Assembly (NCBI GenBank): GCA_021802225.1
Contig: JAKAAS010000086.1
Coordinates: forward strand, 1-6,976
Length of the DNA: 6,976 bases
Source: Bacillota bacterium
GTDB taxonomy: Bacteria > Bacillota_E > Sulfobacillia > Sulfobacillales > Sulfobacillaceae
Reading direction: 5' to 3'
Part shown: piece after piece, positions 1 to 6,181 of the stretch
Layout: every line of letters begins with the position of its first letter
Position numbering within the stretch: the stretch's first letter is position 1
Made by a program: the position numbers and the translations under genes
The notes under the pieces: model-generated
What the model was told of the DNA's origin: nothing
What the model saw: only the letters and a program-made list of their open reading frames with translations
Databases searched by the model: none

Positions 1-1039
1 CGCCATGCAGGAGCCCTGCCTCGAGCAAGGATTTCATTACAGCGGAAACACCCCCCACTCTGTAAAGATCTTCCATCACATAACGCCCGCTAGGCTTGAG
101 GTCGGCGATATACGGAACACGTTTGCGAATTCTTTCAAAATCATCAAGAGAAAGTTCGACGTTGACGGAATGGGCAATAGCCAACAGGTGAAGGAATGCA
201 TTGGTCGAACCTCCGAGAGCCATGATGACGGTAATAGCGTTCTCAAAGGCTTTTTTCGTCATGATGTCGCGGGGATAAATTCCCTTTCGCAGAAGATCGA
301 CGACCATCCGCCCTGCTTCGCGGCAGTCATCATCTTTTAATGGGCTTTCGGCAGGAATCGATGCACTTCCCGGCAAGCTCATCCCCATGGCCTCGATGGC
401 AGACGCCATAGAATTGGCGGTATACATACCGCCGCAGGATCCAGCGCCAGGACAGGCGCGGCATTCAATATCATGCAGCTGGGTTTGGTCAATATCACCC
501 GCATTGTACTGCCCCACTGCCTCGAAAACGGAAACGATGTCAATATCTTTGCCCTCTTTGGATTTTCCAGCGGCAATAGTTCCCCCGTAGACAAATACGG
601 AGGGCACATTCAATCGCCCAATGGCAATCATGCATCCCGGCATATTTTTATCACAGCCGCCAATGGCCACCAGTCCGTCAAATCGCTCCGCGCCGACCAC
701 CGTTTCAATAGAATCGGCGATAACTTCACGGCTCGGCAGTGAATAGCGCATACCTTCGTGGCCCATGGAAATACCGTCCGAGACCGTTATCGTGTTGAAA
801 ATTAAAGGCTTGGACCCTCCCTCTTTGGCTCCCTGTTTGGCCTGCAAAGCCAACCGGTCGATATGAATGTTGCACGGAGTCACTTCACTCCATAAACTGG
901 CAATGCCGATCATCGGTTTCTTGAAATCTTCGTCGGTAAACCCAATGGCCCGCAGCATCGCCCGATTGGGCGCACGGTTTTCCCCCTCACTGATGACGAT
1001 GCTGCGAATGCGCAGATCGTTATGACCTGTTTGTTCCAT
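1..1039 (-). CDS. ilvD: Dihydroxy-acid dehydratase, N-terminal 346 codons (runs off left edge)
   Basis: IlvD converts 2,3-dihydroxy-3-methylvalerate or -isovalerate to the 2-oxo acids in cytosolic isoleucine and valine synthesis, using an Fe-S cluster and a divalent metal. The reading frame is open from an ATG at 1039 to the window edge. Family motifs are all present: TPCN (Cys56), [13 protein letters not shown] (residues 85-97, Asp88 a likely metal ligand), [10 protein letters not shown] (128-136, Cys129 and Lys131) and [13 protein letters not shown] (200-212, Cys202). Cys56, Cys129 and Cys202 fit the three cluster cysteines of the family by motif. About 200 C-terminal residues are missing, judged by the usual length of roughly 560. 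The start is fixed by a strong SD, GGGAGG, at 1047-1052, seven bases from the ATG. No neighbouring ilv gene is visible on this side; the gene has its own promoter and a long leader. I am very sure of the family. Confidence 0.96.
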   Translation of the reverse strand, partial: MEQTGHNDLRIRSIVISEGENRAPNRAMLRAIGFTDEDFKKPMIGIASLWSEVTPCNIHIDRLALQAKQGAKEGGSKPLIFNTITVSDGISMGHEGMRYSLPSREVIADSIETVVGAERFDGLVAIGGCDKNMPGCMIAIGRLNVPSVFVYGGTIAAGKSKEGKDIDIVSVFEAVGQYNAGDIDQTQLHDIECRACPGAGSCGGMYTANSMASAIEAMGMSLPGSASIPAESPLKDDDCREAGRMVVDLLRKGIYPRDIMTKKAFENAITVIMALGGSTNAFLHLLAIAHSVNVELSLDDFERIRKRVPYIADLKPSGRYVMEDLYRVGGVSAVMKSLLEAGLLHG

Positions 1040-1279
1040 GTGTCATCCTCCCTTCACATTGTTGAAATGAAATTTAGCGTGAATTTCAGGTGGAACTGCT
1101 TCGAACCATTTTTAAGGCATTGAGCGCATAGTGCTAAGCGCAGCCGGTGAAGCTCCTCCCCTTGCATGAACATGGCTCCTGAGCTTTCTTGACATTCTGT
1201 GTTAGCGGCCCTGCTGTAGCCCGGATAATCCCTGACCGCGCCACCAAGGCATGCGCCACCGATTAGCTGACCCCTGCCC

Positions 1280-1297
1280 GGCTGGCAGCTGCCAGCC
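1280..1297. repeat. 18-bp perfect palindrome in ilvD leader
   Basis: GGCTGGCAGCTGCCAGCC equals its own reverse complement. As RNA it could form a 7-bp stem with an AGCT loop. On the plus strand it is followed by TTTCTTT, so it could act as a terminator for plus-strand transcription heading away from ilvD, but no plus-strand gene precedes it. It could equally be a protein-binding site or part of the ilvD leader fold. Confidence 0.5.
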
Positions 1298-1388
1298 TTT
1301 CTTTGGCCACCGAGCAAGAGAGCAGAGAGTCCGAGTCCCTGCCTGTAAACTTCAGTCGAAGCCCAAAGAACCCATGGGAAGCCGTAAG

Positions 1389-1404
1389 GCCTCCCGAAGG
1401 AGGC
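1389..1404 (-). repeat. UUCG-tetraloop hairpin in ilvD leader
   Basis: A 6-bp GC-rich stem, GCCTCC/GGAGGC, closes a TTCG loop when read on the minus strand, giving the exceptionally stable C(UUCG)G tetraloop. On the plus strand the loop reads CGAA. This asymmetry favours a functional RNA transcribed towards ilvD. Confidence 0.5.
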
Positions 1405-1536
1405 TGCGCACCCCGCTTGCTCTCTGTTTCGCCAGGGAGTGATTGGGATCCCGCCCGTGTAAAAAAATCACAGAGTCCATGCCATTCCAGCCCAACCCCA
1501 TCAACAACATTTTATGGCTATACTAATCACGATCAT

Positions 1537-1565
1537 AATATCACGAACTTTGTATCGCATGTCAA
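1537..1565 (-). promoter_or_regulatory. Predicted promoter for ilvD
   Basis: Read on the minus strand, a perfect -35 TTGACA (1565-1560) is followed after 17 bases by GATATT (1542-1537). TATTAT (1540-1535), at 19-base spacing, overlaps it as an alternative -10. Transcription would start near 1530. It is the best minus-strand promoter I found upstream of ilvD, though very far from the start codon. Confidence 0.5.
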
Positions 1566-1724
1566 GCGGAGATCTGTCCTGCTGCAACCAGCCTAACCGC
1601 TTGATAAGTTGCGGTCAGCGAAAGGCCTCGATTAGCGGCAGGAAATTACAGTCCCGCGCTGCCCTTTACCGTGCGAAATGCGTATTATATAGAAAAATTT
1701 ATGACATAGTAATTTAAATAATAT
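1566..1724. other. Intergenic stretch, no gene seen
   Basis: This stretch separates the divergent ilvD and psiE promoters. It shifts from average GC to strongly AT-rich after about 1680. Short open frames cross it but none has an SD or recognisable protein. I see no RNA gene. Confidence 0.5.
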
Positions 1725-1753
1725 TTTACATATGATACGTTTACCTATATGCT
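1725..1753 (+). promoter_or_regulatory. Predicted promoter for the psiE-family gene
   Basis: TTTACA (1725-1730, 5 of 6 to consensus) and TATGCT (1748-1753, 4 of 6) are separated by 17 bases in an AT-rich region. Transcription would start near 1760, giving an approximately 240-nt leader to psiE. No clear Pho-box repeats are seen, although psiE of E. coli is phosphate-controlled. Confidence 0.35.
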
Positions 1754-1781
1754 AAATCCCATAATCATAAACTATTCGCAA

Positions 1782-1836
1782 GTGTCCAAGTAATCAGTGG
1801 ATTAAGCAGTGTCGCAACACCGGGGAGTTTGGACAC
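1782..1836. repeat. GTGTCCAA inverted repeat, 39-base spacer
   Basis: GTGTCCAA (1782-1789) is repeated inverted as TTGGACAC (1829-1836). An imperfect hairpin immediately overlaps its right arm (CACCT...AGGTG, about 1834-1855). It lies between the psiE promoter and gene, so it could be a leader structure or a remnant of insertion-sequence ends. No transposase is nearby. Confidence 0.3.
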
Positions 1837-1999
1837 CTCCGCTATTGCGAAGGTGGCGAACTTGATCCGGCGGGCTGTGAATGACTACCCTGCCAGACAG
1901 CTGCAGCAGTTGATGCGTGCCGCCAAATCCAGGAGGAGCTGCCACATGACGAGCCAAAATTACGTTCCGGGCCAAACAACTCATCCAGGAGGTGAGATG

Positions 2000-2416
2000 A
2001 TGACTCCCATGGCATCACCCATACGCCAATGGGTCAACCACCTTATTGATTGGGGGGCCGACGGCCTCTACCTGCTGACCGTCCTGTGCGTCTTGGCCTT
2101 ATCATTCCGAATCGTCTCCAATATCATCCGAATTTTGTGGCGCGATCCGTCCTATATGGAGATTTTGTCGGTACTGGACCCCTTGCTGTTATTGCTGATG
2201 CTGGCTGAATTGCTGCACACGGTAGCGCTGACCCTGCGGACCCACCATCTGCCCTTGCGACCGCTCATGGCCCTGGCTTTCATGGCGGTCCTGCGCCACG
2301 GAGTCGTCCTCGCTTCCACAGTCTCACTGGCGTCGTGGAATGCGTGTGCCACACTGCTGGGCCTGCTTGCACTCGGCACGCTCTTAGCCCGCCTTCCCGC
2401 GCATAATGAGGATTAA
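2000..2416 (+). CDS. psiE: PsiE-family (phosphate-starvation-inducible) integral membrane protein
   Basis: A 138-residue inner-membrane protein with four hydrophobic segments, roughly residues 22-45, 60-79, 86-110 and 114-131. The PsiE pattern is recognisable: LDPLLLLLMLAELLHT (59-74, with Asp60 and Glu70), then MALAFMAVLRHGVV (90-103, Arg99 after the third segment). E. coli PsiE is induced by phosphate starvation, but the molecular function of the family is unknown. The chosen ATG (2000) lies seven bases after AGGAGG (1987-1992) within a perfect AGGAGGTGA. ATG 1997 overlaps the same SD at a less favourable spacing. An in-frame ATG at 1946 also has its own AGGAGG (1931-1936) nine bases away and would add 18 hydrophilic residues. 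The frame stays open further upstream to a TTG at 1829, without SD support. The gene stands alone and converges with the DUF6671 gene. The family call is good; the start is less sure. Confidence 0.8.
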   Translation: MTPMASPIRQWVNHLIDWGADGLYLLTVLCVLALSFRIVSNIIRILWRDPSYMEILSVLDPLLLLLMLAELLHTVALTLRTHHLPLRPLMALAFMAVLRHGVVLASTVSLASWNACATLLGLLALGTLLARLPAHNED

Positions 2417-2838
2417 CCGATTCGTTTAGGATTAGGATTGGTATCAAATGGCTCATGCCGCAGTGGAAATTGTCCCGGATGACGGGTCTTGGCCGTACAT
2501 GGGCTGGCCACGACGTCCCGGGGAATTATCCCCGCCACCACGTCAACCCCTTCAATAGTGCAAAGCGGTGAAATAACTGAGACTACGCCAAATGGGCCAT
2601 CGTCCACAGCTATCCCCACCGCCGGCTTCCTCGCAAACAAGCGGGCGGGGGCTGGTCTGCAGCCCCCGCCCGGCAACGCCCAAGATAGAGCCTCCCTGCT
2701 CTTGACAGACCCTGATCGCGGCAATCCGGCTGTCCCGCATGCAAAGATAGGGCGATTCCCCGCCACTCTGCTTCTTTCTTGTTGCTTGGCCGCCGCCATC
2801 AATGCCGGCCAGAGTAGGTCACAAGGGACGGCGCCCAT
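2417..2838. other. GC-rich gap between convergent genes, no supported gene
   Basis: This gap is richer in GC than the flanking genes. Overlapping open frames exist on both strands: about 117 codons plus, from a TTG at 2489, and 141 codons minus, from an ATG at 2838 directly abutting the DUF6671 stop. Neither resembles a protein I know and neither has a convincing SD. It contains a strong GC hairpin, listed separately, and a shorter CGGGG-AATTAT-CCCCG inverted repeat near 2518-2533. Confidence 0.5.
2642..2672. terminator. 13-bp perfect GC hairpin between convergent genes
   Basis: CGGGCGGGGGCTG (2642-2654) pairs perfectly with CAGCCCCCGCCCG (2660-2672) around a 5-base loop, GTCTG. It sits about midway between the stops of psiE and the DUF6671 gene, so it could end both transcripts. 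Neither side has a T-tract, so it is not a canonical intrinsic terminator. A protein-binding or cruciform site is an alternative. Confidence 0.35.
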
Positions 2839-3711
2839 TTAGGGATTGCAAAAGGGGCAACTGCCGGGAGACGCAACACGCAGGCCGTCGCTTCTAGGAT
2901 AGCTTTCACGGTATTCACAATGCGGGCAGCCATGAACCTCCATTTTGACCAAGTCGGTCTCCGTCCCACACTGTTCGCAGGGGAGACCTTTGATCACATC
3001 AACCAGTCCCCACCCCGGGGTTCGGCATTGCGGACAAAGAATGGCCAGACGGTGGCCGAGGTTTACCGCGAGCTCTTGCAACACCCGCTGCCGGCTTGGA
3101 TTCATGTGCGCGCGCATGTCTGTCTCGACGTGTGCCAGGCCGTCTTCCGAAGCCGGCGCACACCGCTTCAAAGCGTCCTCAAGAGTCGGGAGGTCTGTAA
3201 TTCCTTTGAACAGCAGTCCCGGCTGCAGTCCGGAATTCGGCCTGACCACCAAGCCGTGCGACGGAAACTGAGCCGCCGCAAGAAAACCCGTCAGGTCTTC
3301 GATGTTTCTCGCCTCATGGTGAGCATAGTTTGTCTGGAGGCTGAGAATCTGTTCCACCACTTCAATGTTCCGATCCTCGTCGACGAACACAAGAAGTTCG
3401 TGATCTGCTGGGACAAACATCAGTTGAGGGTGGGGGCCGAAGCTGCCCTCGCTCGCCAGACCCAAAGTCAGCCCAGAGGCGCTCATTCCCAAGCGTGCTT
3501 TGCGCAGGGCCACCTCACGGGGAGTGCCCTGCCGGTTGACCTCGCCGCTGAACGTCCCGAGAAGGTCGGTATCCAAATCTTCAGGAACATACAGCTCAAG
3601 ACCCACCGCCGCCCGCAATGGAGGGCCTATCACCTGCTCTTTCTGATGCTTGGTGGCGAGCGCGGCTTTACGTGCTTGATAGGGATGAAGAGTGTTCTGC
3701 CCTCCGCTCAT
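2839..3711 (-). CDS. DUF6671-family protein with C-terminal double zinc ribbon
   Basis: A 290-residue soluble protein with no signal peptide or membrane segment. The N-terminal and central part carries motifs I associate with DUF6671 proteins: ALATKHQKEQ (17-26), DTDLLGTFSGEV (47-58), ASEGSFGPHP (86-95), FPSHGLVVR (149-157) and FKGI (168-171). The C-terminus holds eight cysteines in four CxxC pairs: CPQC (226-229), CEQC (245-248), CPHC (262-265) and CPFC (285-288), enough for two zinc ribbons. Just before them is DMRAHMNPSRQ (198-208). The conserved D, H, K and E residues would suit an enzyme, but no reaction is known to me. The frame is open upstream to 3939, but those 76 codons look non-coding. 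ATG 3711 has GGAG ten bases upstream and begins the family homology. It has its own promoter and no operon partner. Confidence 0.75.
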   Translation of the reverse strand: MSGGQNTLHPYQARKAALATKHQKEQVIGPPLRAAVGLELYVPEDLDTDLLGTFSGEVNRQGTPREVALRKARLGMSASGLTLGLASEGSFGPHPQLMFVPADHELLVFVDEDRNIEVVEQILSLQTNYAHHEARNIEDLTGFLAAAQFPSHGLVVRPNSGLQPGLLFKGITDLPTLEDALKRCAPASEDGLAHVETDMRAHMNPSRQRVLQELAVNLGHRLAILCPQCRTPGWGLVDVIKGLPCEQCGTETDLVKMEVHGCPHCEYRESYPRSDGLRVASPGSCPFCNP

Positions 3712-3856
3712 TTCGTCAGCACTCCTTCTTTTCCGGCGTCTTGCAGGACAATTCCGCTGAGTTGTCAAAAGCGGCCGCCCACCAGCCACAGTGGCGAACC
3801 GCTTTGTGAACGGCCAGGTCCGAACGACATTGTTACGCATGCCATACCGCGACTTT

Positions 3857-3885
3857 ATTATCACGATATCATCGCCATATTGCAA
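3857..3885 (-). promoter_or_regulatory. Predicted promoter for the DUF6671-family gene
   Basis: Read on the minus strand, TTGCAA (3885-3880) is followed after exactly 17 bases by GATAAT (3862-3857), a 5-of-6 match to TATAAT. Transcription would begin near 3850, giving a leader of about 139 bases. This supports the short start at 3711, because the longer frame would begin upstream of the transcription start. Confidence 0.5.
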
Positions 3886-4224
3886 GGGTGACAGATGGCA
3901 CATTCGGGCCAACAAAGAACAGGTAATATTCTGCCGCAAGTTTTCGAAGTCAGTGGATCCGGCTTTGGCTAAAAATCACAGGTGACGGCCGCCTCGTCTT
4001 GGCTCTCATGCGGCCACCACTCCGAGACTGGGAAGAAGTGGGTTAGAAGCTTCATTACATCACATAACCTGGCGGCTTCCCCTCACCGCGGGCCAGACCT
4101 GAACTCGCTCTTTCTCTGCCTCTAAGATACCCCCTAGTAAAAATCAGTGCGTCCCGGAAGTGACCGGAGCCGAACCTTCCGGAGCCGTTCGCCAGGAAAC
4201 CTGGCTCGCCATTAAAAAATACAT
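3886..4224. other. Intergenic region with small hairpins, no gene
   Basis: No coding frame with an SD or recognisable product is seen. The right part holds an inverted repeat CCGGAAG/CTTCCGG (4154-4160 and 4176-4182), a direct repeat CCGGAGCCG (4164-4172 and 4179-4187), and a tight hairpin GCCAGG-AAA-CCTGGC (4191-4205). None is followed by a T-tract. They lie immediately left of the palindrome-ended element and may be older mobile-element debris. Confidence 0.45.
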
Positions 4225-4329
4225 GCATCCCCAGATAAGTCAGGCAGCAGGAAAACAGCTAGGTCATGGCCACGAGATTCGCCCCGTATCCTCCATCGGG
4301 ATCACCTCACCTGACTTATCGGAGGACGC
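4225..4329 (+). mobile_element. MITE-like element, copy 1 (105 bp, internally shortened)
   Basis: The left end GCATCCCCAGATAAGTCAGG is matched at the right end (4310-4329) by its inverse, with four mismatches. The whole segment aligns with the reverse complement of the element at 6499-6644. About 38 bases at one end and about 54 at the other agree at roughly 90% by eye, while 41 bases of the middle are missing here. No transposase is encoded. Flanking bases (ATACAT on the left, ATGTTA on the right) extend the inverted repeat slightly but give no clear target duplication. A non-autonomous transposable element or the fused ends of a deleted insertion sequence would both fit. Confidence 0.6.
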
Positions 4330-4502
4330 ATGTTAAAAGCCCATTGGCGATGCCAATCCAATCTGTACCCGTTCTTCGCTGGCACGCTTGCTCATAGCCG
4401 TGTCAACAAAGTATGAAGGATCTGCAATCCAGTTTGACAGTAAGGCAAGAGCAGCCCGCAAACACCGACCTCAATTAATAGGGACGGACTCTCTACACCA
4501 TA

Positions 4503-4531
4503 TTGATTTCCTCACTGCGGATCATTATACT
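4503..4531 (+). promoter_or_regulatory. Predicted promoter for the MFS transporter
   Basis: TTGATT (4503-4508) and TATACT (4526-4531) are separated by 17 bases in an AT-rich stretch. Transcription would start near 4538, leaving a leader of about 360 bases to the TTG start. It lies inside the segment flanked by the two MITE-like copies, so the transporter would carry its own promoter. Confidence 0.45.
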
Positions 4532-4766
4532 CAGAATTGCTTCGTGATTTCATAATAATTCAATTCTGTATTCACGTCCTGTCTCTAACATCTGCACGGA
4601 ATAGGCCGTGGGTTGATTTTTTGACCCCCAGACTAATCGGGTCTTGCGCAAAGCCACCGAGTCGATACGGATTCTATGCAGCATGTCTTTTTGTTCCAAT
4701 GTCCGAACATTGCGACAGACGGGGGGTTCGCTGACCGAAAGCGGCACTTCTGCCGGCCTGATTTGC

Positions 4767-4787
4767 AATAATCCGTTCCAGATTATT
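4767..4787. promoter_or_regulatory. Operator-like inverted repeat upstream of transporter
   Basis: AATAATC (4767-4773) and GATTATT (4781-4787) form a perfect 7-bp inverted repeat with a 7-base centre, 21 bp overall, about 112 bases before the transporter start. The size and symmetry suit a dimeric repressor, but no regulator gene lies in the window. TTGCAA (4764-4769) overlaps the left arm but lacks a well-spaced -10. Confidence 0.35.
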
Positions 4788-4884
4788 CTAGTGATCAGCA
4801 GAAAATCTCACCACTGTTCAAGTTGGGTCCATATGAATCCAACGCATAGTCAGAAAACTGGCCCAACTATAGAGTTGAGAGCCG

Positions 4885-4890
4885 AGGAGG
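4885..4890 (+). promoter_or_regulatory. Shine-Dalgarno that sets the transporter start at TTG 4899
   Basis: AGGAGG lies eight bases before TTG 4899. The only nearby ATG (4833) has no comparable SD and would add 22 hydrophilic residues. This site is the main reason for choosing the TTG start. Confidence 0.7.
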
Positions 4891-4898
4891 CGATAGTA

Positions 4899-6128
4899 TT
4901 GTCCACCAACGTCCCGCTCAATGAATCTTCATCCATCCCGACCGTACGATCTTTAGCCCACAAAAGCCTCGGCTGGTTCCTGCTGATTGTTCTGGTATCT
5001 GCTATTCCCGCATTTCTCGAAGGATTTGACAGTGAATTGTATTTCTTTGGGTCCCCCTATATTGTTCATAACGTGCACGGGACAGTGGCGCTGCTAGGCT
5101 CCATCGGCACGGGCTTTGCCCTTGGAATTGCGATATTCAGCATCGTCGGCGGATATCTCTTTGACCGGTTTTCGGTAAAATATACCATTATTCTGTCGGT
5201 GGTCATTTTTGCCGTGTTCACCATCATGACCGGCTATGCCACCAGTCCTGCTATGCTGTTTTTAGCCAGATTCTTGGTGGGCATTGGAGTAGGCATTTTC
5301 CAGCCCGCCATCGTCGCGTTGCTGGGAGACATTTTTTTCGAAACCCGCGGACGCGCAGTGTCCGCTTTTGCCGTTTTTTTCGGAGCCGGATTGTTTGCCG
5401 GACCCTTGCTGATCACGCCCTTTTTACCCCATTATCAAACTCCCTTCGTCATTTCTGGCGTAGCTGCCGTCATCTCCCTGATTGCCTTCTACTTGGTGCT
5501 GCCGCCAACGTACAAGAAAATTGAGAAGAGAACCGTCGGATTCGCAGGAATTTTTCACCGCAACGTGCTGATATTGTCGGGGTCTATTTTCATGTTCGGA
5601 ATTGCCTTATTCGGCTACCTTGGCTATTACTCCGATTATCTGCTCAAAGGCTTAGCCTTAGCTCCTGGCACGGCAGCCGCCGTTGCATCCATGGGCGGTC
5701 TGGGCGGACTTATCTGCGCCTTCCCGATTGGTTATTTAGCCGACCGCTTTGGGCGCAAATATATCGTCAGCCTCGCAGCATTTCTCATCATGATTGGCAG
5801 CCTGGGAATGTTTGCCGTATCTAGCAATGTCTCCGCCCTCATTGTCTTTACGTTCACCTTCGGCGCGGGATGGGGAATATATGTCGACTTAGCGGCCACC
5901 ATGGGGCAGGACTCCGTTGACGATTCGATAGCCGGAACAGTGACGGGATGGCTCTTTTTAATCTTCAATGTCGGAGCCTTGTTAGGCGGCCCGATATTTG
6001 CCGCATTAATACCCTCTGGCTTCCGCCTCGCCGGCCTTGTTACCTTAGGGCTTTCGAGCGTAATCTCGTTATTCCTGACGCTCTTAACGCGTCCGGTGCT
6101 GGAAAGCAACATTGTAGCAACCGAGTAA
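4899..6128 (+). CDS. Major facilitator superfamily transporter, 12 TM
   Basis: A 409-residue inner-membrane secondary transporter. The first helix follows a short cytosolic N-terminus (residues about 24-46, with EGFDSE at 41-46). The MFS signature between helices 2 and 3 is GGYLFDRFSVKY (84-95), with Asp89 and Arg90. It is repeated in the second half as GYLADRFGRKY (278-288), the usual mark of the two six-helix halves. Helix 4 has ARFLVGIGVGIF (123-134), in which Arg124 matches the motif-B arginine linked to proton coupling. A central loop, PPTYKKIEKR (202-211), separates the halves. Length is normal for a 12-helix MFS. The general look is of organic-acid or sugar-type H+ symporters, but the substrate cannot be read from sequence. 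The start is a TTG eight bases after AGGAGG. The gene is monocistronic, with its own promoter and terminator, and lies between two inverted MITE-like elements, which hints at acquisition as a unit. Confidence 0.93.
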   Translation: MSTNVPLNESSSIPTVRSLAHKSLGWFLLIVLVSAIPAFLEGFDSELYFFGSPYIVHNVHGTVALLGSIGTGFALGIAIFSIVGGYLFDRFSVKYTIILSVVIFAVFTIMTGYATSPAMLFLARFLVGIGVGIFQPAIVALLGDIFFETRGRAVSAFAVFFGAGLFAGPLLITPFLPHYQTPFVISGVAAVISLIAFYLVLPPTYKKIEKRTVGFAGIFHRNVLILSGSIFMFGIALFGYLGYYSDYLLKGLALAPGTAAAVASMGGLGGLICAFPIGYLADRFGRKYIVSLAAFLIMIGSLGMFAVSSNVSALIVFTFTFGAGWGIYVDLAATMGQDSVDDSIAGTVTGWLFLIFNVGALLGGPIFAALIPSGFRLAGLVTLGLSSVISLFLTLLTRPVLESNIVATE

Positions 6129-6142
6129 ATTCGCATCACCGT

Positions 6143-6181
6143 GAAATGAGGCCGACGCGAATTTTGCGTCGGCCTCATTTC
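6143..6181 (+). terminator. Strong intrinsic terminator of the MFS gene
   Basis: A perfect 16-bp stem (6143-6158 with 6166-6181) closes the loop GAATTTT, beginning 14 bases after the transporter stop. The arms begin GAAATGAGG and end CCTCATTTC, so the hairpin has A-rich and T-rich shoulders on either side, which could let it work in both directions. The following T-tract is short. Confidence 0.8.

Larger units (their letters stand above)
1040..1530 (-). ncRNA. Candidate structured 5' leader of ilvD, class unknown
   Basis: Between the predicted start of transcription (about 1530) and the ilvD ATG lie about 490 bases without a convincing gene. Read on the minus strand it holds a GCCTCC-TTCG-GGAGGC hairpin (1389-1404), whose C(UUCG)G loop is the very stable form only on this strand. 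It also holds an 18-bp perfect palindrome (1280-1297), a near-palindrome at 1118-1135, and three alternative 7-8 bp long-range pairings between 1312-1329 and 1416-1426. Long structured leaders on ilv genes in Gram-positive bacteria are often T-boxes, but the canonical T-box sequence (GGTGG followed by ACCGCG) is not present intact and there is no T-rich terminator before the ATG. A leader is likely; its mechanism is inference only. Confidence 0.4.
4330..4898. other. Non-coding region upstream of the transporter
   Basis: This holds the predicted transporter promoter (4503-4531), an inverted repeat (4767-4787) and the SD (4885-4890). The transporter frame is open upstream to a TTG at 4644, but the translated stretch 4644-4898 has no hydrophobic or family-like character and reads as leader. 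Apart from these sites I see no gene here. Confidence 0.5.

Noticed and set aside
1236..1262. T-box core for ilvD
   Set aside because: GGTGGCGC occurs twice but the full T-box core with ACCGCG and a following terminator or sequestrator is not present; kept only as a possibility in the leader finding.
1054..1317. 87-codon minus-strand ORF upstream of ilvD, and plus-strand ORFs at 1251-1596
   Set aside because: No SD, no recognisable protein, and they lie across the palindromes of the probable leader.
2413..2838. 141-codon minus ORF directly after the DUF6671 stop, and the 117-codon plus ORF at 2489-2842
   Set aside because: No convincing SD, mutually overlapping, no family resemblance, and both cross a perfect 13-bp hairpin. 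Likely open because the sequence is GC-rich.
2920..3891. 323-codon plus-strand ORF
   Set aside because: It is antisense to the DUF6671 gene, whose motifs and zinc cysteines are unmistakable in the other frame.
3712..3939. 76-codon N-terminal extension of the DUF6671 frame
   Set aside because: Homology begins after ATG 3711, which has an SD, and the predicted promoter lies inside the extension.
4212..4338. TTAAAA on both sides of copy 1 as a target-site duplication
   Set aside because: The copies sit at different distances from the element ends and are low-complexity, so they do not qualify.
4644..4898. 85-codon N-terminal extension of the transporter frame
   Set aside because: No family character, and the strong AGGAGG before TTG 4899 gives a normal-length MFS protein.
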